From positions 186,001 through 250,000 of the forward strand of contig CAVTOZ010000001.1 of the NCBI GenBank assembly GCA_963736505.1: DNA of 64,000 nucleotides. Reading direction: 5' to 3'. Under the pieces are notes generated by a model. The model saw only the letters and a program-made list of their open reading frames with translations. It was not told the origin of the DNA and made no database searches. The number at the start of each line of letters is the position of its first letter. Within the stretch, counting starts at the first letter, position 1. The position numbers were made by a program, and so were the translations under genes. Source of the DNA: Solirubrobacter sp963736505. GTDB taxonomy: Bacteria > Actinomycetota > Thermoleophilia > Solirubrobacterales > Solirubrobacteraceae. Shown here piece by piece: positions 15,379 through 25,075 of the stretch.

Positions 15379-16565
15379 AGCTTGTTGCGGGCGATCAGCT
15401 TGCGCCCGATCACCATGCGCTGGATCTCCGAGGTCCCCTCGCCGATCAGCAGCAGCGGCGCGTCGCGGTAGAGCCGCTCGATCTCGTACTCCTTCGAGTA
15501 GCCGTAACCGCCGTGGATCCGGAAGGAGTCCTCGACGACCTCCTTGCCGGTCTCCGACGCGAACAGCTTCGCCATCCCGGCCTCGACGTCGCTTCGCTCG
15601 CCGGCGTCCTTCAGCCGCGCCGCCTTGAGCATCAGCAGCCGCGCCGCCTCGACCTTGGTGGCCATGTCGGCGAGCTTGAACTGGATCGCCTGGTGCTCGG
15701 CGATCGGCTTGCCGAACGTGTAGCGCTCCTGCGCGTACTTGAGCCCCAGCTCCAGCGCGCGCTGGGCGATGCCGACGCCGCGCGCGGCGACGTTGACGCG
15801 CCCGACCTCGAGCGCGTCCATCATCTGCCCGAAGCCCTTGCCCAGCCCGGCCTCCTCGCCGCCGAGGATCATGTCCGCCGGGCAGCGGTAGCCGTCGAAG
15901 ACCAGCTCGGTCGACTCGACGCCCTTGTAGCCCATCTTCTTGATCTTGGGCGGAACGGTCAGGCCCGGGCTCTCCGACTCGCCCGCCGGCTTCTCCGCGA
16001 TGAAGCACGTCAGCCCGCGGTGCGCCGGCTTGGCGTCGCGGTCGGTCCGCATCAGCACGAACACGACGCCGGAGCGCAGGCCGTTGGTGACCCACATCTT
16101 CGACCCGTTCAGCAGGTAGTCGTCGCCGTCCTTGGTCGCGCTCGCCTTGATCGCGGCCACATCGGAGCCCAGCTCGGGCTCGGACAGGCTGAAGGCGGCC
16201 CGCAGCTCGCCCGTCGCCATCTTCGGCAGCAACCGCTCGCGCTGCTCCGGCGTGCCGAACTTCATCAGCAGATACGAGCCGATGAAGTGCGTGTTGACGA
16301 TGCCGGAGATCGAGATCCAGCCGCGCGAGAGCTCCTCGACGATCATCGCGTAGGTGGTCAGGTCGAGCTCCATCCCGCCGTACTCCTCGGGGATGGTCAC
16401 GCCGAAGAGACCCAGCTCGCGCATCTGCGCGACGATCGGCTCCGGGAACTCGTCCGCCGAGTCGTAATGCTCGGCCTGCGGGATGATCTGCTCGTCGACG
16501 AACTGGCGGACCATCTCGATGATCGCCTTCTGCTCGTCGGTCCTCTGGTCTAGCGCGAGGGCCAT
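15375..16565 (-). CDS. acyl-CoA dehydrogenase
   Basis: A 396-residue FAD-dependent acyl-CoA dehydrogenase with the usual layout: N-terminal helices, ELGLFGVTIPEEYGG, FAD-binding FSLSEPELGSD and WVTNG, and C-terminal IGEGTSEIQ, whose Glu is the expected catalytic base. It introduces a 2,3-double bond into a short or branched acyl-CoA and passes electrons to ETF. Start ATG at 16565 is 18 bp from the divergent acyl-CoA synthetase gene, so both probably share a promoter region and act on the same acyl chain. Confidence 0.92.
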   Translation of the reverse strand: MALALDQRTDEQKAIIEMVRQFVDEQIIPQAEHYDSADEFPEPIVAQMRELGLFGVTIPEEYGGMELDLTTYAMIVEELSRGWISISGIVNTHFIGSYLLMKFGTPEQRERLLPKMATGELRAAFSLSEPELGSDVAAIKASATKDGDDYLLNGSKMWVTNGLRSGVVFVLMRTDRDAKPAHRGLTCFIAEKPAGESESPGLTVPPKIKKMGYKGVESTELVFDGYRCPADMILGGEEAGLGKGFGQMMDALEVGRVNVAARGVGIAQRALELGLKYAQERYTFGKPIAEHQAIQFKLADMATKVEAARLLMLKAARLKDAGERSDVEAGMAKLFASETGKEVVEDSFRIHGGYGYSKEYEIERLYRDAPLLLIGEGTSEIQRMVIGRKLIARNKL

Positions 16566-16583
16566 TCGCGGCAGGATATCCCT

Positions 16584-18011
16584 GTGAACTTCACCCGTGA
16601 TGCGATTGAAGCGGCGCCGGCCGGCCGCCGCGCGCTCGTCGAGCTGCGCCGCGACGGCACCCGGCGGGAATGGGCGTTCGGCGAGGTCGCGGCCGAGGCG
16701 GCGGCGCTGGCGGCCCGGCTGGCGGCGCTCGGCGTGCGCCGCGGCGACGTCGTGCTCACGCTCGTCGGCACGCGCGCCGAGTGGGCGCTGACGCTGCTCG
16801 CCTGCTTCCGCCAGGGCTTCGTGGTGCTCCCGTGCACCGAGCAGCTGCGCCCGAAGGACCTGGCGCTGCGGCTCGCGGTGGCGCAGCCGCGGCTCGTGGT
16901 CGCCGACGAGCGCAACGCGGACGCGCTGCGCGAGGCCGGCTGGCGCGGGGACACGCTGTGGGTCCCGTTCTCGGGGGAGACGGCGCCGCCGGTGGCCCCC
17001 GCGGAGCTCGCGCCCGACGACCCGTGCATGGTGATCTTCACCTCCGGCACGTCGGGCGAGCCCAAGGCGGCCGTCCACGGCCAGCGCTACCTGCCCGGCC
17101 AGCGGCTCCAGGCCGAGCACTGGCTCGCGCCGCGCGAGGGCGACCTCGTGTGGTGCACGGCCGCCGCCGGCTGGTCGAAGTCGGCCCGCAACGCGTTCAT
17201 CGCGCCGTGGCTGCGCGGCGCCGCCGCGCTGCTGCACGACGCCCGCTTCGACCCGAACGAGCGGCTGGAGATCGTCGAGCGCGAGCGCGTCGACGTGCTC
17301 TGCATGGCGCCGACCGAGTACCGCGTGATCGCCAAGCGCGCCACGCTGCGGCCGCTGCCGTCGCTGCACGGCGCGGTCGCGGCAGGCGAGGCGCTCAACC
17401 CCGAGGTGCTGCACGCGTGGCACGAGGCGACAGGGCTGTGGATCCGCGACGGCTACGGGCAGACCGAGACCGGGCAGCTGACCGGGGCGCCGCTGGGCGA
17501 GACGCCGCGGCCGGGCTCGATGGGCCGCCCGCTGCCGGGCGTGTCGCTGGCGGTGATCGACGGCGAGCTGGTGCTGACGGACCCGGCCACCGACCCGACG
17601 TTCTTCGTCCGCTACGCCGGCAGCCGGCCGCATGAAGGCGCGTGGCCGACCGGCGACCGCGTGCACGCCGACGAGGACGGTTACCTCTACTTCGAAGGCC
17701 GCACCGACGACGTGATCATCTCGGCCGGCTACCGGATCGGCCCGTTCGAGGTCGAGTCCGCGCTGGTCGCGCACACCGCCGTGGCCGAGGCGGCGGTCGT
17801 CGCGGCGCCCGACGACGAGCGCGGCTCGGTCGTGCGCGCGGTCGTCGTCCTGCGCGACGGGCACGTCGCCTCCGATGCGCTCGCGCGCGAGCTGCAGGAC
17901 CATGTCAAGGACCAGACCGCGCCGTACAAGTACCCGCGGATCGTCGACTTCGCCGACGAGCTGCCCAAGACGGCGTCCGGGAAGGTCCGGCGCGCCGCGC
18001 TGCGCGGTTAG
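16584..18011 (+). CDS. acyl-CoA synthetase (AMP-forming, medium-chain type)
   Basis: A 475-residue ANL-superfamily enzyme: P-loop TSGTSGEPK, GYGQTETG adenylate motif, DDVIISAGYRIGPFEVES hinge, and the C-terminal KTASGKVRR lysine motif. It activates a carboxylic acid as acyl-AMP then acyl-CoA. Somewhat short at the N-terminus but all core motifs are present. GTG start at 16584. Divergent partner of the acyl-CoA dehydrogenase at 15375. Confidence 0.9.
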   Translation: MNFTRDAIEAAPAGRRALVELRRDGTRREWAFGEVAAEAAALAARLAALGVRRGDVVLTLVGTRAEWALTLLACFRQGFVVLPCTEQLRPKDLALRLAVAQPRLVVADERNADALREAGWRGDTLWVPFSGETAPPVAPAELAPDDPCMVIFTSGTSGEPKAAVHGQRYLPGQRLQAEHWLAPREGDLVWCTAAAGWSKSARNAFIAPWLRGAAALLHDARFDPNERLEIVERERVDVLCMAPTEYRVIAKRATLRPLPSLHGAVAAGEALNPEVLHAWHEATGLWIRDGYGQTETGQLTGAPLGETPRPGSMGRPLPGVSLAVIDGELVLTDPATDPTFFVRYAGSRPHEGAWPTGDRVHADEDGYLYFEGRTDDVIISAGYRIGPFEVESALVAHTAVAEAAVVAAPDDERGSVVRAVVVLRDGHVASDALARELQDHVKDQTAPYKYPRIVDFADELPKTASGKVRRAALRG

Positions 18012-18793
18012 TCCACCAGGTCGCGCAGGACGCGGTCGACCGCGAAGCTCGGCGCGAGCGGGTCCATCTCGGGCAGCTCGAACTGGCTCAAGGCGATCGT
18101 CGGGTCGGGCTCGAGGATCGCGATCGACCGCGACGGGTCCAATCGCAGCAGCCGCACGCGCGCGTCGTTGCGCAGCTCGCGCTCGAGCGGCGGCTCGTCC
18201 TGCGGGCGCTGGTCGGCGAACGCGTCGAGGACCGCGCCGAAGCGGCCCGGGAAGCCGAACTGCTCGAGCAGCTCCGGCCCGTGCCGGTCCAGCAGCTCCG
18301 CGAGCCGCAGCCAGTCGGCGAAGCGCTCCACCTCGACCGGCGTCCGCGGCGCGGCGTCCGGCTCGAGCTCGAGCCACGTCGCGGCGACGATCTGCGTCCC
18401 CGGCAGCCCCGGGCACGCGTTCGTCCACGCCTCCAGCGCGTCGACGCCGACGTGCTCGTGGTGCCAGCGGCGCTCGAGCCGCTCGAGCACCATCCCCGCC
18501 AGCGCGCGGACTTCGTCGTCGTCGCTCTCGAGCACGGCGAGCAGCCGCACCGCGTCGCGCTGGTCGAGCTCGTCGCAGAGCCGGTGCAGCCCGTCGCCGA
18601 GCGCGTCCCAGTCGGCGTCGCAGCGCAGCAGCGGCCGCACGCGCTCGCCCTCCGCGCCGCCCGCGGTCGAGAGCGCGAGCGCGGCGCCGTCGATCCCGCA
18701 GCGGCCGAGGAAGCGGCGGCGCAGCTCGCCGTCGACCGCGAGCTCCTCGATCACGAGGTCGCGCCAGCTCGGATGGACCCAGTCGACCCTCAT
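18008..18793 (-). CDS. C-terminal half of split STAND-type NTPase
   Basis: A 261-residue protein whose start (ATG 18793) overlaps the stop of the upstream NTPase gene as ATGA. Its first residues, RVDWVHPSWRDLVIEEL, read exactly like the (F/W)HPS..D motif found immediately after the helical lid in single-chain STAND proteins, and the remainder is helical leucine-rich sensor-like sequence. It therefore looks like the detached C-terminal half of the protein encoded at 18790-20172, by a frameshift or by genuine splitting with translational coupling. No independent catalytic motif. Convergent 4-bp overlap with the acyl-CoA synthetase. Confidence 0.75.
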   Translation of the reverse strand: MRVDWVHPSWRDLVIEELAVDGELRRRFLGRCGIDGAALALSTAGGAEGERVRPLLRCDADWDALGDGLHRLCDELDQRDAVRLLAVLESDDDEVRALAGMVLERLERRWHHEHVGVDALEAWTNACPGLPGTQIVAATWLELEPDAAPRTPVEVERFADWLRLAELLDRHGPELLEQFGFPGRFGAVLDAFADQRPQDEPPLERELRNDARVRLLRLDPSRSIAILEPDPTIALSQFELPEMDPLAPSFAVDRVLRDLVD

Positions 18794-20172
18794 CGCAGCA
18801 CCCGCACGAAGTGGTCGGTCAGCCGGTCCACGATGTCGACCGGCGCGTTCGCCAGCCCGCTGCTCGAATGACGCCGCAGCGCGGCCGCCAGGTCGCGCTC
18901 GGCGACCGGGCCGGCCGGCGCGTCGAGCATCGCCAGCAGCAGCTCGCGGTGCTCGTGCGAGAGCGCGGCGTAGGAGGTGCTCATCGCCTGCGTCGGCTCC
19001 GCCAGCTCGGCGTCGACGAGCGCGCTCATGCCGGCGCCGCCGTCGAGCTCCAGCAGCCGACCGGCGACGAAGCGGCGGATCCGCTCGGGCGTGAAGTGCG
19101 GGTGCGCGACGATCGCGGCGCCGTGGTCGTAGACGAGCCTGCACTGCTCGGGCGTGAGCTTCGCGGCGCGCGCGTGGCGGTAGAGGATCAGCGTCTTCTC
19201 GGGCGGGCTGAGGTCGGCCGCGTCGACCTGCACCGCGGCCGGCTGCGGGAAGCGCTCGCCGCCGCGCTCGCGGTGGATCCGGCGCAGCCCGGCGTGCAGC
19301 GGCGCTGGCCGCGAGGTCCACACGAGCCAGTGGTGCGTGTCGGTCGCGCGCAGCGCGCGGTCCAGGTCGGCCGCCCAGCGGTCGGCCGCGTCGGGGCGGT
19401 ACTCGGTCGAGCCGAACGCGTCGTCGGCGATGAACAGCTGCGGGCGCAGCGGGTCCAGGCGCTCCCACACCTGCTCCGGGCGCGTGCACTCGTGCACCTC
19501 CCAGCCGTCGCTCAGCAGCGCCAGCCCGAGCATCCGCGCGATCGCCGTCTTGCCCATCTCCGGCGGGCCGGTGAGCACGAGGAACGCGTGCCGGCGCAGC
19601 GTCTCCAGCGCGCGGGCGTAGGCCTCGGTCGGGACGAACACCGGCGCGAGCGCGAGCGCGGCCTCGACGTCGAGCGTCGAGCGCTCCAGCGCGCCTGGCT
19701 CGAGCCGGGCGCGGACGTCGCCGACCGAGAGCACCGACGGGAGCTCCAGCCGCAGGCCGGGGTGGCGGTCGATCGCCGCGATCAGCTCCGCCTCGCCGTA
19801 GACGACGTGCTCGACGCCCTCGTGCAGGAGGCCGAGGTCGTACTGGATCTCGGAGTCGTCGAGCTCCTCCGGCGAGAGGTTGACGAACGTGACCAGCGAG
19901 CCGGCTGTCGCCACGCGCGGCTCGAGCGCCTGGCCTGCCGCGTGCAGGCGCCGGCGCCGCCCGCTCTCGTCGCGCTGCAGCCACAGGCAGCGGAAGATCA
20001 CCGGCGCGGCCAGCAGGCGCCCGCCGAGATTGACCGGCTCGGGCGACACGAACCCGCGGTGGCGGTCGGCCTCGCCCTCCCACGCGGTCGCGTCGATGCC
20101 GGCCTCGGCGGCGAGCAGCTGCGCGCACAGGCGCTCGAACTGCAGCCATCCCAGAGCGGAGAGGGCGGACAC
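18790..20172 (-). CDS. STAND (nSTAND3-like) NTPase with restriction-endonuclease-like N-terminus
   Basis: A 460-residue protein starting at GTG 20172. Residues 1-150 resemble an Mrr-type PD-(D/E)XK fold (LGWLQFERLCAQLL helix, then an APVIFRCLWLQ strand where VxxQxK is usual, so the catalytic Lys seems lost) followed by the GEAEL...RHPGLR linker typical of such fusions. From 178: FVPTEAYARALETL, Walker A TGPPEMGKT (201-209), Walker B LFIADD (246-251), and a winged-helix-like lid. STAND proteins of this type are often anti-phage sensors. The chain stops right where the usual C-terminal sensor begins, continuing in the next ORF. Confidence 0.78.
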   Translation of the reverse strand: MSALSALGWLQFERLCAQLLAAEAGIDATAWEGEADRHRGFVSPEPVNLGGRLLAAPVIFRCLWLQRDESGRRRRLHAAGQALEPRVATAGSLVTFVNLSPEELDDSEIQYDLGLLHEGVEHVVYGEAELIAAIDRHPGLRLELPSVLSVGDVRARLEPGALERSTLDVEAALALAPVFVPTEAYARALETLRRHAFLVLTGPPEMGKTAIARMLGLALLSDGWEVHECTRPEQVWERLDPLRPQLFIADDAFGSTEYRPDAADRWAADLDRALRATDTHHWLVWTSRPAPLHAGLRRIHRERGGERFPQPAAVQVDAADLSPPEKTLILYRHARAAKLTPEQCRLVYDHGAAIVAHPHFTPERIRRFVAGRLLELDGGAGMSALVDAELAEPTQAMSTSYAALSHEHRELLLAMLDAPAGPVAERDLAAALRRHSSSGLANAPVDIVDRLTDHFVRVLR

Positions 20173-20252
20173 TCGCGCAAGTGTGCCGCGTCCGGGCCCC
20201 GCGCGCCAGCGGTTGGTGTCAGAGGATCGATTGCGCCTCGTAGGCTGGGCGG

Positions 20253-22022
20253 ATGCTGCGTGCCGCCCTCGCTGTCGCCTTCGCCCTCCTGGTCGCCCTC
20301 CCGGCGACCGCGTCGGCCGCCTGTCCGAGGGGTGCGCACTGCTCCTCCATCGCCGTTCCGCTCTCCCACGGGGACCCCGCGCTCGGCTCGCTGCCGTTCG
20401 GCTACGCCGTCGTGCCGGCGACCGCGTCGCGGACCGGCACGCTCGTGCTGCTGGCGGGCGGGCCGGGGCAGCCCGCGATCCCGCTCGCGCGCGGGATCAC
20501 GGCGCTGCTGGACCCGTTGCACCTGAGCGACGACATCGTCTTCCCCGACATGCGCGGCACAGGCCGCTCAGGCGCGGTGACGTGCAAGCACGTCCTGACG
20601 GACGAGGAGATCGCCGCCTGCGCCGCCAAGCTGGGCGACAAGCGCGCGTACATGAACACGACCGAGTCGGCGCTCGACCTCGAGGACCTGCGCTCCAAGC
20701 TCGGTGTGGACAAGCTCACGCTGCTCGGCGTCTCCTACGGGACGAAGGTCGCCGCCGAGTACGCGCGCCGCTTCCCGCAGCACACGGCCGCGGTCGTGCT
20801 CGACTCGCCGGTGCCCGTCGAGGCGCTGGACGGGACGTTCGCGCTGCGCCAGGTCGCGATGCCGCGCGTGCTGCGCGAGGTGTGCCGCACCGGCCCGTGC
20901 GCGAGCACGGTGGCCGATCCCGCGGCGGCGCTGCGGGCGGCGGCGAAGCGGCTGCAGCAGGGGCCGATCGAGGGACCCTCGGTGTCCGGCCTCGGGCGCG
21001 TGAAGGCGACGAAGGTCTACGAGGACACGCTCTACGGCGCGCTGCTCGAGAGCGACGGGAACCCGGTCATGCGCGTCTTCCTGCCGTCCGTGATCGCGTC
21101 GCTGGCCAAGGGCGACGCCGCGCCGTTCCTGCATCTGCTCGGCCAGTTCACCGGGGCCGCCGGCTCCGACGAGGGCGACGGGATCAACGTCGCGCGGCTG
21201 CTCGCGACGACGTGCATCGAGTCGACGCTGCCGTGGGCGCCGGACTCGCCCGTCGCGGGCCGCGTGCCGGCCCTGAAGGCGTTCCTCGCGGCCAATCCGA
21301 TGCTGTTCTCGCCGTTCACCGCCGCGAGCGTCGTGCCGTACTCGATCGCCGAGTCGTGCCTCGCCTGGCCGCCGACGCCGCGTCCCGCCGGCGTCCCGTC
21401 CGCCGGGCCCGACGTGCCGGTGCTGGTGATCTCCGGCCGCGACGACCTGCGCACGCCGCTCGAGGACGCCAAGCGGATCGCGGCGCAGTACCCGCACGCG
21501 CAGGTGCTCAGCGTGCCGCGCGTCGGCCACTCGGTGCTGACCTCCGACGCCTCCGGCTGCGCCGTCGACGGCATGATCGCGTTCCTGCGCGGGCGCGCCG
21601 TCAAGCCGTGCCGCGAGAGCAGGTTCGGCCTCGGGGCGCCGGCGTACCTGCCGGCGGTCGCCGCGATGCTCGGGCGCACGCGCCTGCCGGGCCGCGCGGG
21701 CCGCTCGCTGACCGCGCTGCGGGACACGATCGCCGGCCTCTCGGTCGACTCCGCGCTCGCCTCCTTGCTGCGCCCCGCGCGCCGGCTCCGGCTGCCCGGC
21801 CTGCGCGCGGGCTACGCGACGATCGTCGGCTCGCGCATCACGCTGCACCACGTCGAGTGGTTCCGCGGGCTGCGCGTCGACGGCTACTTCGACAACGCCG
21901 CCTCGCTCGGCCGCCTGACGGTCAGCGGCCCCGCCGCGGCCGCGGGAACGCTGCTGCTGCACGGGAGCACGGTCAGCGGCGGCCTCGGCGGCCACGCCAT
22001 CCTGCCGCACGACCTGAACTAG
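20253..22022 (+). CDS. secreted alpha/beta hydrolase, tripeptidyl-aminopeptidase (TAP)-like
   Basis: A 589-residue secreted hydrolase: signal peptide at 1-22 ending ATASA, oxyanion GGPGQP, DMRGTGRSG, nucleophile Ser161 in GVSYGTK, acid in ISGRDDLRTP and His in VGHSVLT. These are hallmarks of the actinobacterial TAP/proline-iminopeptidase-like exopeptidase family. About 120 extra residues after the catalytic core form a beta-rich tail of unknown role. Free-standing, 80 bp from the divergent NTPase gene. Confidence 0.87.
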   Translation: MLRAALAVAFALLVALPATASAACPRGAHCSSIAVPLSHGDPALGSLPFGYAVVPATASRTGTLVLLAGGPGQPAIPLARGITALLDPLHLSDDIVFPDMRGTGRSGAVTCKHVLTDEEIAACAAKLGDKRAYMNTTESALDLEDLRSKLGVDKLTLLGVSYGTKVAAEYARRFPQHTAAVVLDSPVPVEALDGTFALRQVAMPRVLREVCRTGPCASTVADPAAALRAAAKRLQQGPIEGPSVSGLGRVKATKVYEDTLYGALLESDGNPVMRVFLPSVIASLAKGDAAPFLHLLGQFTGAAGSDEGDGINVARLLATTCIESTLPWAPDSPVAGRVPALKAFLAANPMLFSPFTAASVVPYSIAESCLAWPPTPRPAGVPSAGPDVPVLVISGRDDLRTPLEDAKRIAAQYPHAQVLSVPRVGHSVLTSDASGCAVDGMIAFLRGRAVKPCRESRFGLGAPAYLPAVAAMLGRTRLPGRAGRSLTALRDTIAGLSVDSALASLLRPARRLRLPGLRAGYATIVGSRITLHHVEWFRGLRVDGYFDNAASLGRLTVSGPAAAAGTLLLHGSTVSGGLGGHAILPHDLN

Positions 22023-22070
22023 CCGGATATCCGTACAGACAGCGCCGTGCGGGTGTGTAGCCTCGCCCGC

Positions 22071-23441
22071 ATGTCCGCCACCCTGCCGTCGACCGACCGC
22101 GTCGCCACGCTGATGGATCGCGAGCGCGCGCGCTACCGCGAGCGCACCGTGCGCTCGTCCGAGTTCTTCGCGCGCGCGGGCGGCGTGATGCCGGGCGGCG
22201 TGCCGTCGCAGTTCCAGAAGAACGACCCGTGGCCGGTCTACATCGAGCGCGGCTCCGGCGCGCACGTGACCGACGTCGACGGCAACGACTACCTGGACTT
22301 CCACAACGGCTTCGGCGTCATGTGCGTCGGGCACGCGAACCCGGCGATCGCGGCGGCGGTCAAGGCGCGCATGGACGAGGGCACGCACTTCGCGGCGCCG
22401 ACCGAGGGCTCGATCGTCGTGGCCGAGGAGCTGCGCCGCCGCTGGGGGCTGCCGAAGTGGCGCTTCACGAACTCCGGCACCGAGTCGACGATGGACGCGA
22501 TCCACCTCGCGCGCGCGTTCACGGGCCGCGACACGATCGTCAAGATCGAGGGCACCTACCACGGCCACCACGACGCCGTGATGGTCTCCGTCAAGCCGCC
22601 GGCGGACCGCATGGGCCCGAGAGAGCGGCCCGCCTCGATCGCGTACGGGCTCGGCTACGCGCCGGGCACCGAGGAGTACACGCGCGCCGTGCCGTTCAAC
22701 GACGCCGACGCGCTCGAGGCGCTGCTGCAGGAGCTCTCCGGCAAGGTGGCCGGCGTGATCCTCGAGCCGGCGATGATGAACATCAACATCGTCCCGCCGG
22801 TCGACGGCTACCTGGAGCGCGTGCGCGAGCTCACCCGGGCGCACGGCGCGGTGATGATCTTCGACGAGGTCAAGACCGGCGCGGCGGTGTCGGCGGGCGG
22901 CGCGACCGAGCTGTTCGGCGTGGTGCCCGACGTCGTGTGCCTCGCCAAGGCGATCTGCGGCGGCCTCCCGGGCGGCGCGATCGGCATGACGAACGAGCTC
23001 GGCGAGCTGGTCGCGTCCGGCGCCGTGCGCCAGCAGGGCACGTTCAACGGCAACCCGCTCGTGATGGCGGCCGCGCAGGCGACGCTGCTCGAGGTGCTGA
23101 CGCCCGCGGCCTACGTGCAGCTGCACGCGATGAACGAGCGGCTGATGAGCGGCTGCGACCGCGTGATCGCCGAGTACGGGCTGCCGGCGCACACCGTCGG
23201 GCTCGGCTCCAAGGGCTGCGTGGTGATGTCGACGGAGCCGGTGCGCGAGTACCGCGACTACCTGACGAAGATCCACCACGACCTGACGAACCTCGCGTGG
23301 CTGTACCACATGAACAACGGCATCTTCATGACGCCGGGCGAGGACGAGGAGTGGACGCTGTCGGTGCTCCACACCGACGCCGACCTCGAGCGCTACGTCG
23401 AGGTGTTCGAGCTGTTCGCGCGCGACGTGACAGCCGCCTGA
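22071..23441 (+). CDS. class III aminotransferase, glutamate-1-semialdehyde aminomutase-like
   Basis: A 456-residue fold-type I PLP enzyme: VMPGGVPSQF near the N-terminus, the NSGTEST phosphate-binding loop, FDEVKTG, and Lys293 in CLAKAICGG as the Schiff-base lysine. Overall layout resembles HemL, but HemL-type enzymes include many secondary-metabolism and beta-amino-acid aminomutases, and no tetrapyrrole genes are near, so I do not call hemL. ATG 22071 is chosen over an upstream GTG at 22047 because the promoter-proximal spacing fits and the extension lacks family conservation. Confidence 0.85.
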   Translation: MSATLPSTDRVATLMDRERARYRERTVRSSEFFARAGGVMPGGVPSQFQKNDPWPVYIERGSGAHVTDVDGNDYLDFHNGFGVMCVGHANPAIAAAVKARMDEGTHFAAPTEGSIVVAEELRRRWGLPKWRFTNSGTESTMDAIHLARAFTGRDTIVKIEGTYHGHHDAVMVSVKPPADRMGPRERPASIAYGLGYAPGTEEYTRAVPFNDADALEALLQELSGKVAGVILEPAMMNINIVPPVDGYLERVRELTRAHGAVMIFDEVKTGAAVSAGGATELFGVVPDVVCLAKAICGGLPGGAIGMTNELGELVASGAVRQQGTFNGNPLVMAAAQATLLEVLTPAAYVQLHAMNERLMSGCDRVIAEYGLPAHTVGLGSKGCVVMSTEPVREYRDYLTKIHHDLTNLAWLYHMNNGIFMTPGEDEEWTLSVLHTDADLERYVEVFELFARDVTAA

Positions 23442-23486
23442 GCGACGAGCTGGACGTCGATGCGCCGGAAGGCGTAGTGTCGAGTG

Positions 23487-25022
23487 ATGAGACGTGCATT
23501 GCTGCCGGCCCTCGCGGTGCTGGCCATCTTCGCTGCGCCCGCGCGCGCGGCCGCTCCGTCGCCGGGCTCCGCCGGTCTCGGCGACCGGCTGTTCCCGCAG
23601 CTCGGCAACGGCGGCTACGACGCCATCCACTACGACGTCGACCTGCGCTACGCCACGAGCGCGCCGACGCAGTCGATCGACGGCACGGTCACGATGCTCG
23701 CGAAGGCGACGCAGTCGCTCTCGCGCTTCGACCTGGACTTCGCGGGCCAGAGCGTCGGCGCGATCGCCGTCAACGGCCAGGCGGCCGCGTTCCGGCGCGT
23801 CGGCGAGGACCTCGTGATCACGCCGCGCCGGCCGATCGACAACGGCCAGACGTTCCTCGTGACCGTGTCGCACTACGTCGCGGTGCCGACGGCGCCGGAC
23901 AACAACGACTTCTCCACGGAGGCGTTCTTCTACCACCCCGACGGCTCCGCGACCGCCGGCCAGCCGAACTTCGCGCACTACTTCCTGCCGTCCAACGACC
24001 ACCCGCGCGACAAGGCGTCGTTCGACTTCCGCTTCGACGTGCCGGCCGGCGAGACGGCCGTGGCCAACGGCGTCCTCGCGGCCAAGTGGACCGATCGCGG
24101 CCGCGCCCACTTCGTCTACATCCAGCGCCAGCCGATGGCGACCGAGCTCGTCCAGCTCGCGGCCGGCAACTACGACGTCACGCCGGACGGCGTGCAGTCG
24201 GGCGTCTTCGTGCGCGACGTGACGTCCAAGCCGATCACCGCGCGGATCCTGCCCGACCTGCAGCCGTTCACCGGCCCCCAGCTCGCCTGGATGCAGTCGC
24301 GCGTCGGCCGCTACCCGTTCGACCTCTACGGGTCGCTCGTCGTCCAGGCCGACCTCGGCTTCGCGCTGGAGACGCAGACGCTCGAGCTGATCGACACGTC
24401 GTGGTTCGACGACTACTCGCAGGGCGTGTGGGAGCCGACCGAGCTGCACGAGATGTCGCACATGTGGTTCGGCGACAGCGTGGCCCCCTACTCGTGGAGC
24501 GACCTCTGGCTCAACGAAGGCCATGCGAGCTGGTACGAGTTCCTCTATGCCGAGGAGAAGGGCGAGCTCGCCGACGACACCGAGGGCTACCCGGACGACA
24601 ACGGCTACGCGACGTTCGACGAGCTGATGAAGGCCGTCTACGCGCACGGGGACCAGTGGCGCCACGACAGCGGCCCCGTCGCACTGCCGTCGAGCCCTGA
24701 CACGCTGTTCGACTTCCAGCGCTACCACGGCGGCGCGCTCGTGCTCTACGCGCTGCGCCAGGTCGTCGGGGCCGCCACGTTCCAGCGGATCGAGCGCGCG
24801 TGGCTGCAGCGCTACGAGGGCCAGTCGGCGAGCACCGACGACTTCATCGCCCTCGCCTCCCAGGTCTCCGCCCGCAACCTGACCGCGTTCCTGCGCGACT
24901 GGGTCTACGGAACCAAGACCCCGCCGATGCCCGGCCACCCCGACTGGACGGTCGACCCGGTCGTCGAGAACACCACCGCCCGCACGATCGCCCCGGCGAC
25001 GGCCCACCGCCGCCTGCCCTAG
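23487..25022 (+). CDS. secreted M1-family metallopeptidase (aminopeptidase N-like)
   Basis: A 511-residue protein with a signal peptide (1-23, ending ARAAA), an M1 N-terminal beta-domain, and the zinc site H321EMSH325 with Glu344 eighteen residues on (LNEGHASW). It should remove N-terminal residues from peptides outside the cell. It lacks the long C-terminal ERAP-type domain and ends in a short helical region, which is usual for the compact bacterial M1 group. Monocistronic. Confidence 0.9.
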   Translation: MRRALLPALAVLAIFAAPARAAAPSPGSAGLGDRLFPQLGNGGYDAIHYDVDLRYATSAPTQSIDGTVTMLAKATQSLSRFDLDFAGQSVGAIAVNGQAAAFRRVGEDLVITPRRPIDNGQTFLVTVSHYVAVPTAPDNNDFSTEAFFYHPDGSATAGQPNFAHYFLPSNDHPRDKASFDFRFDVPAGETAVANGVLAAKWTDRGRAHFVYIQRQPMATELVQLAAGNYDVTPDGVQSGVFVRDVTSKPITARILPDLQPFTGPQLAWMQSRVGRYPFDLYGSLVVQADLGFALETQTLELIDTSWFDDYSQGVWEPTELHEMSHMWFGDSVAPYSWSDLWLNEGHASWYEFLYAEEKGELADDTEGYPDDNGYATFDELMKAVYAHGDQWRHDSGPVALPSSPDTLFDFQRYHGGALVLYALRQVVGAATFQRIERAWLQRYEGQSASTDDFIALASQVSARNLTAFLRDWVYGTKTPPMPGHPDWTVDPVVENTTARTIAPATAHRRLP

Positions 25023-25075
25023 CGACGCATTCACTGGCGCGCGCTGCCGCCGCAGCGCGCGCTAGTTTCCGGCCC

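Noticed and set aside
22071..23441. Naming the aminotransferase hemL
   Set aside because: No tetrapyrrole genes nearby and the family includes many non-heme aminomutases and aminotransferases.
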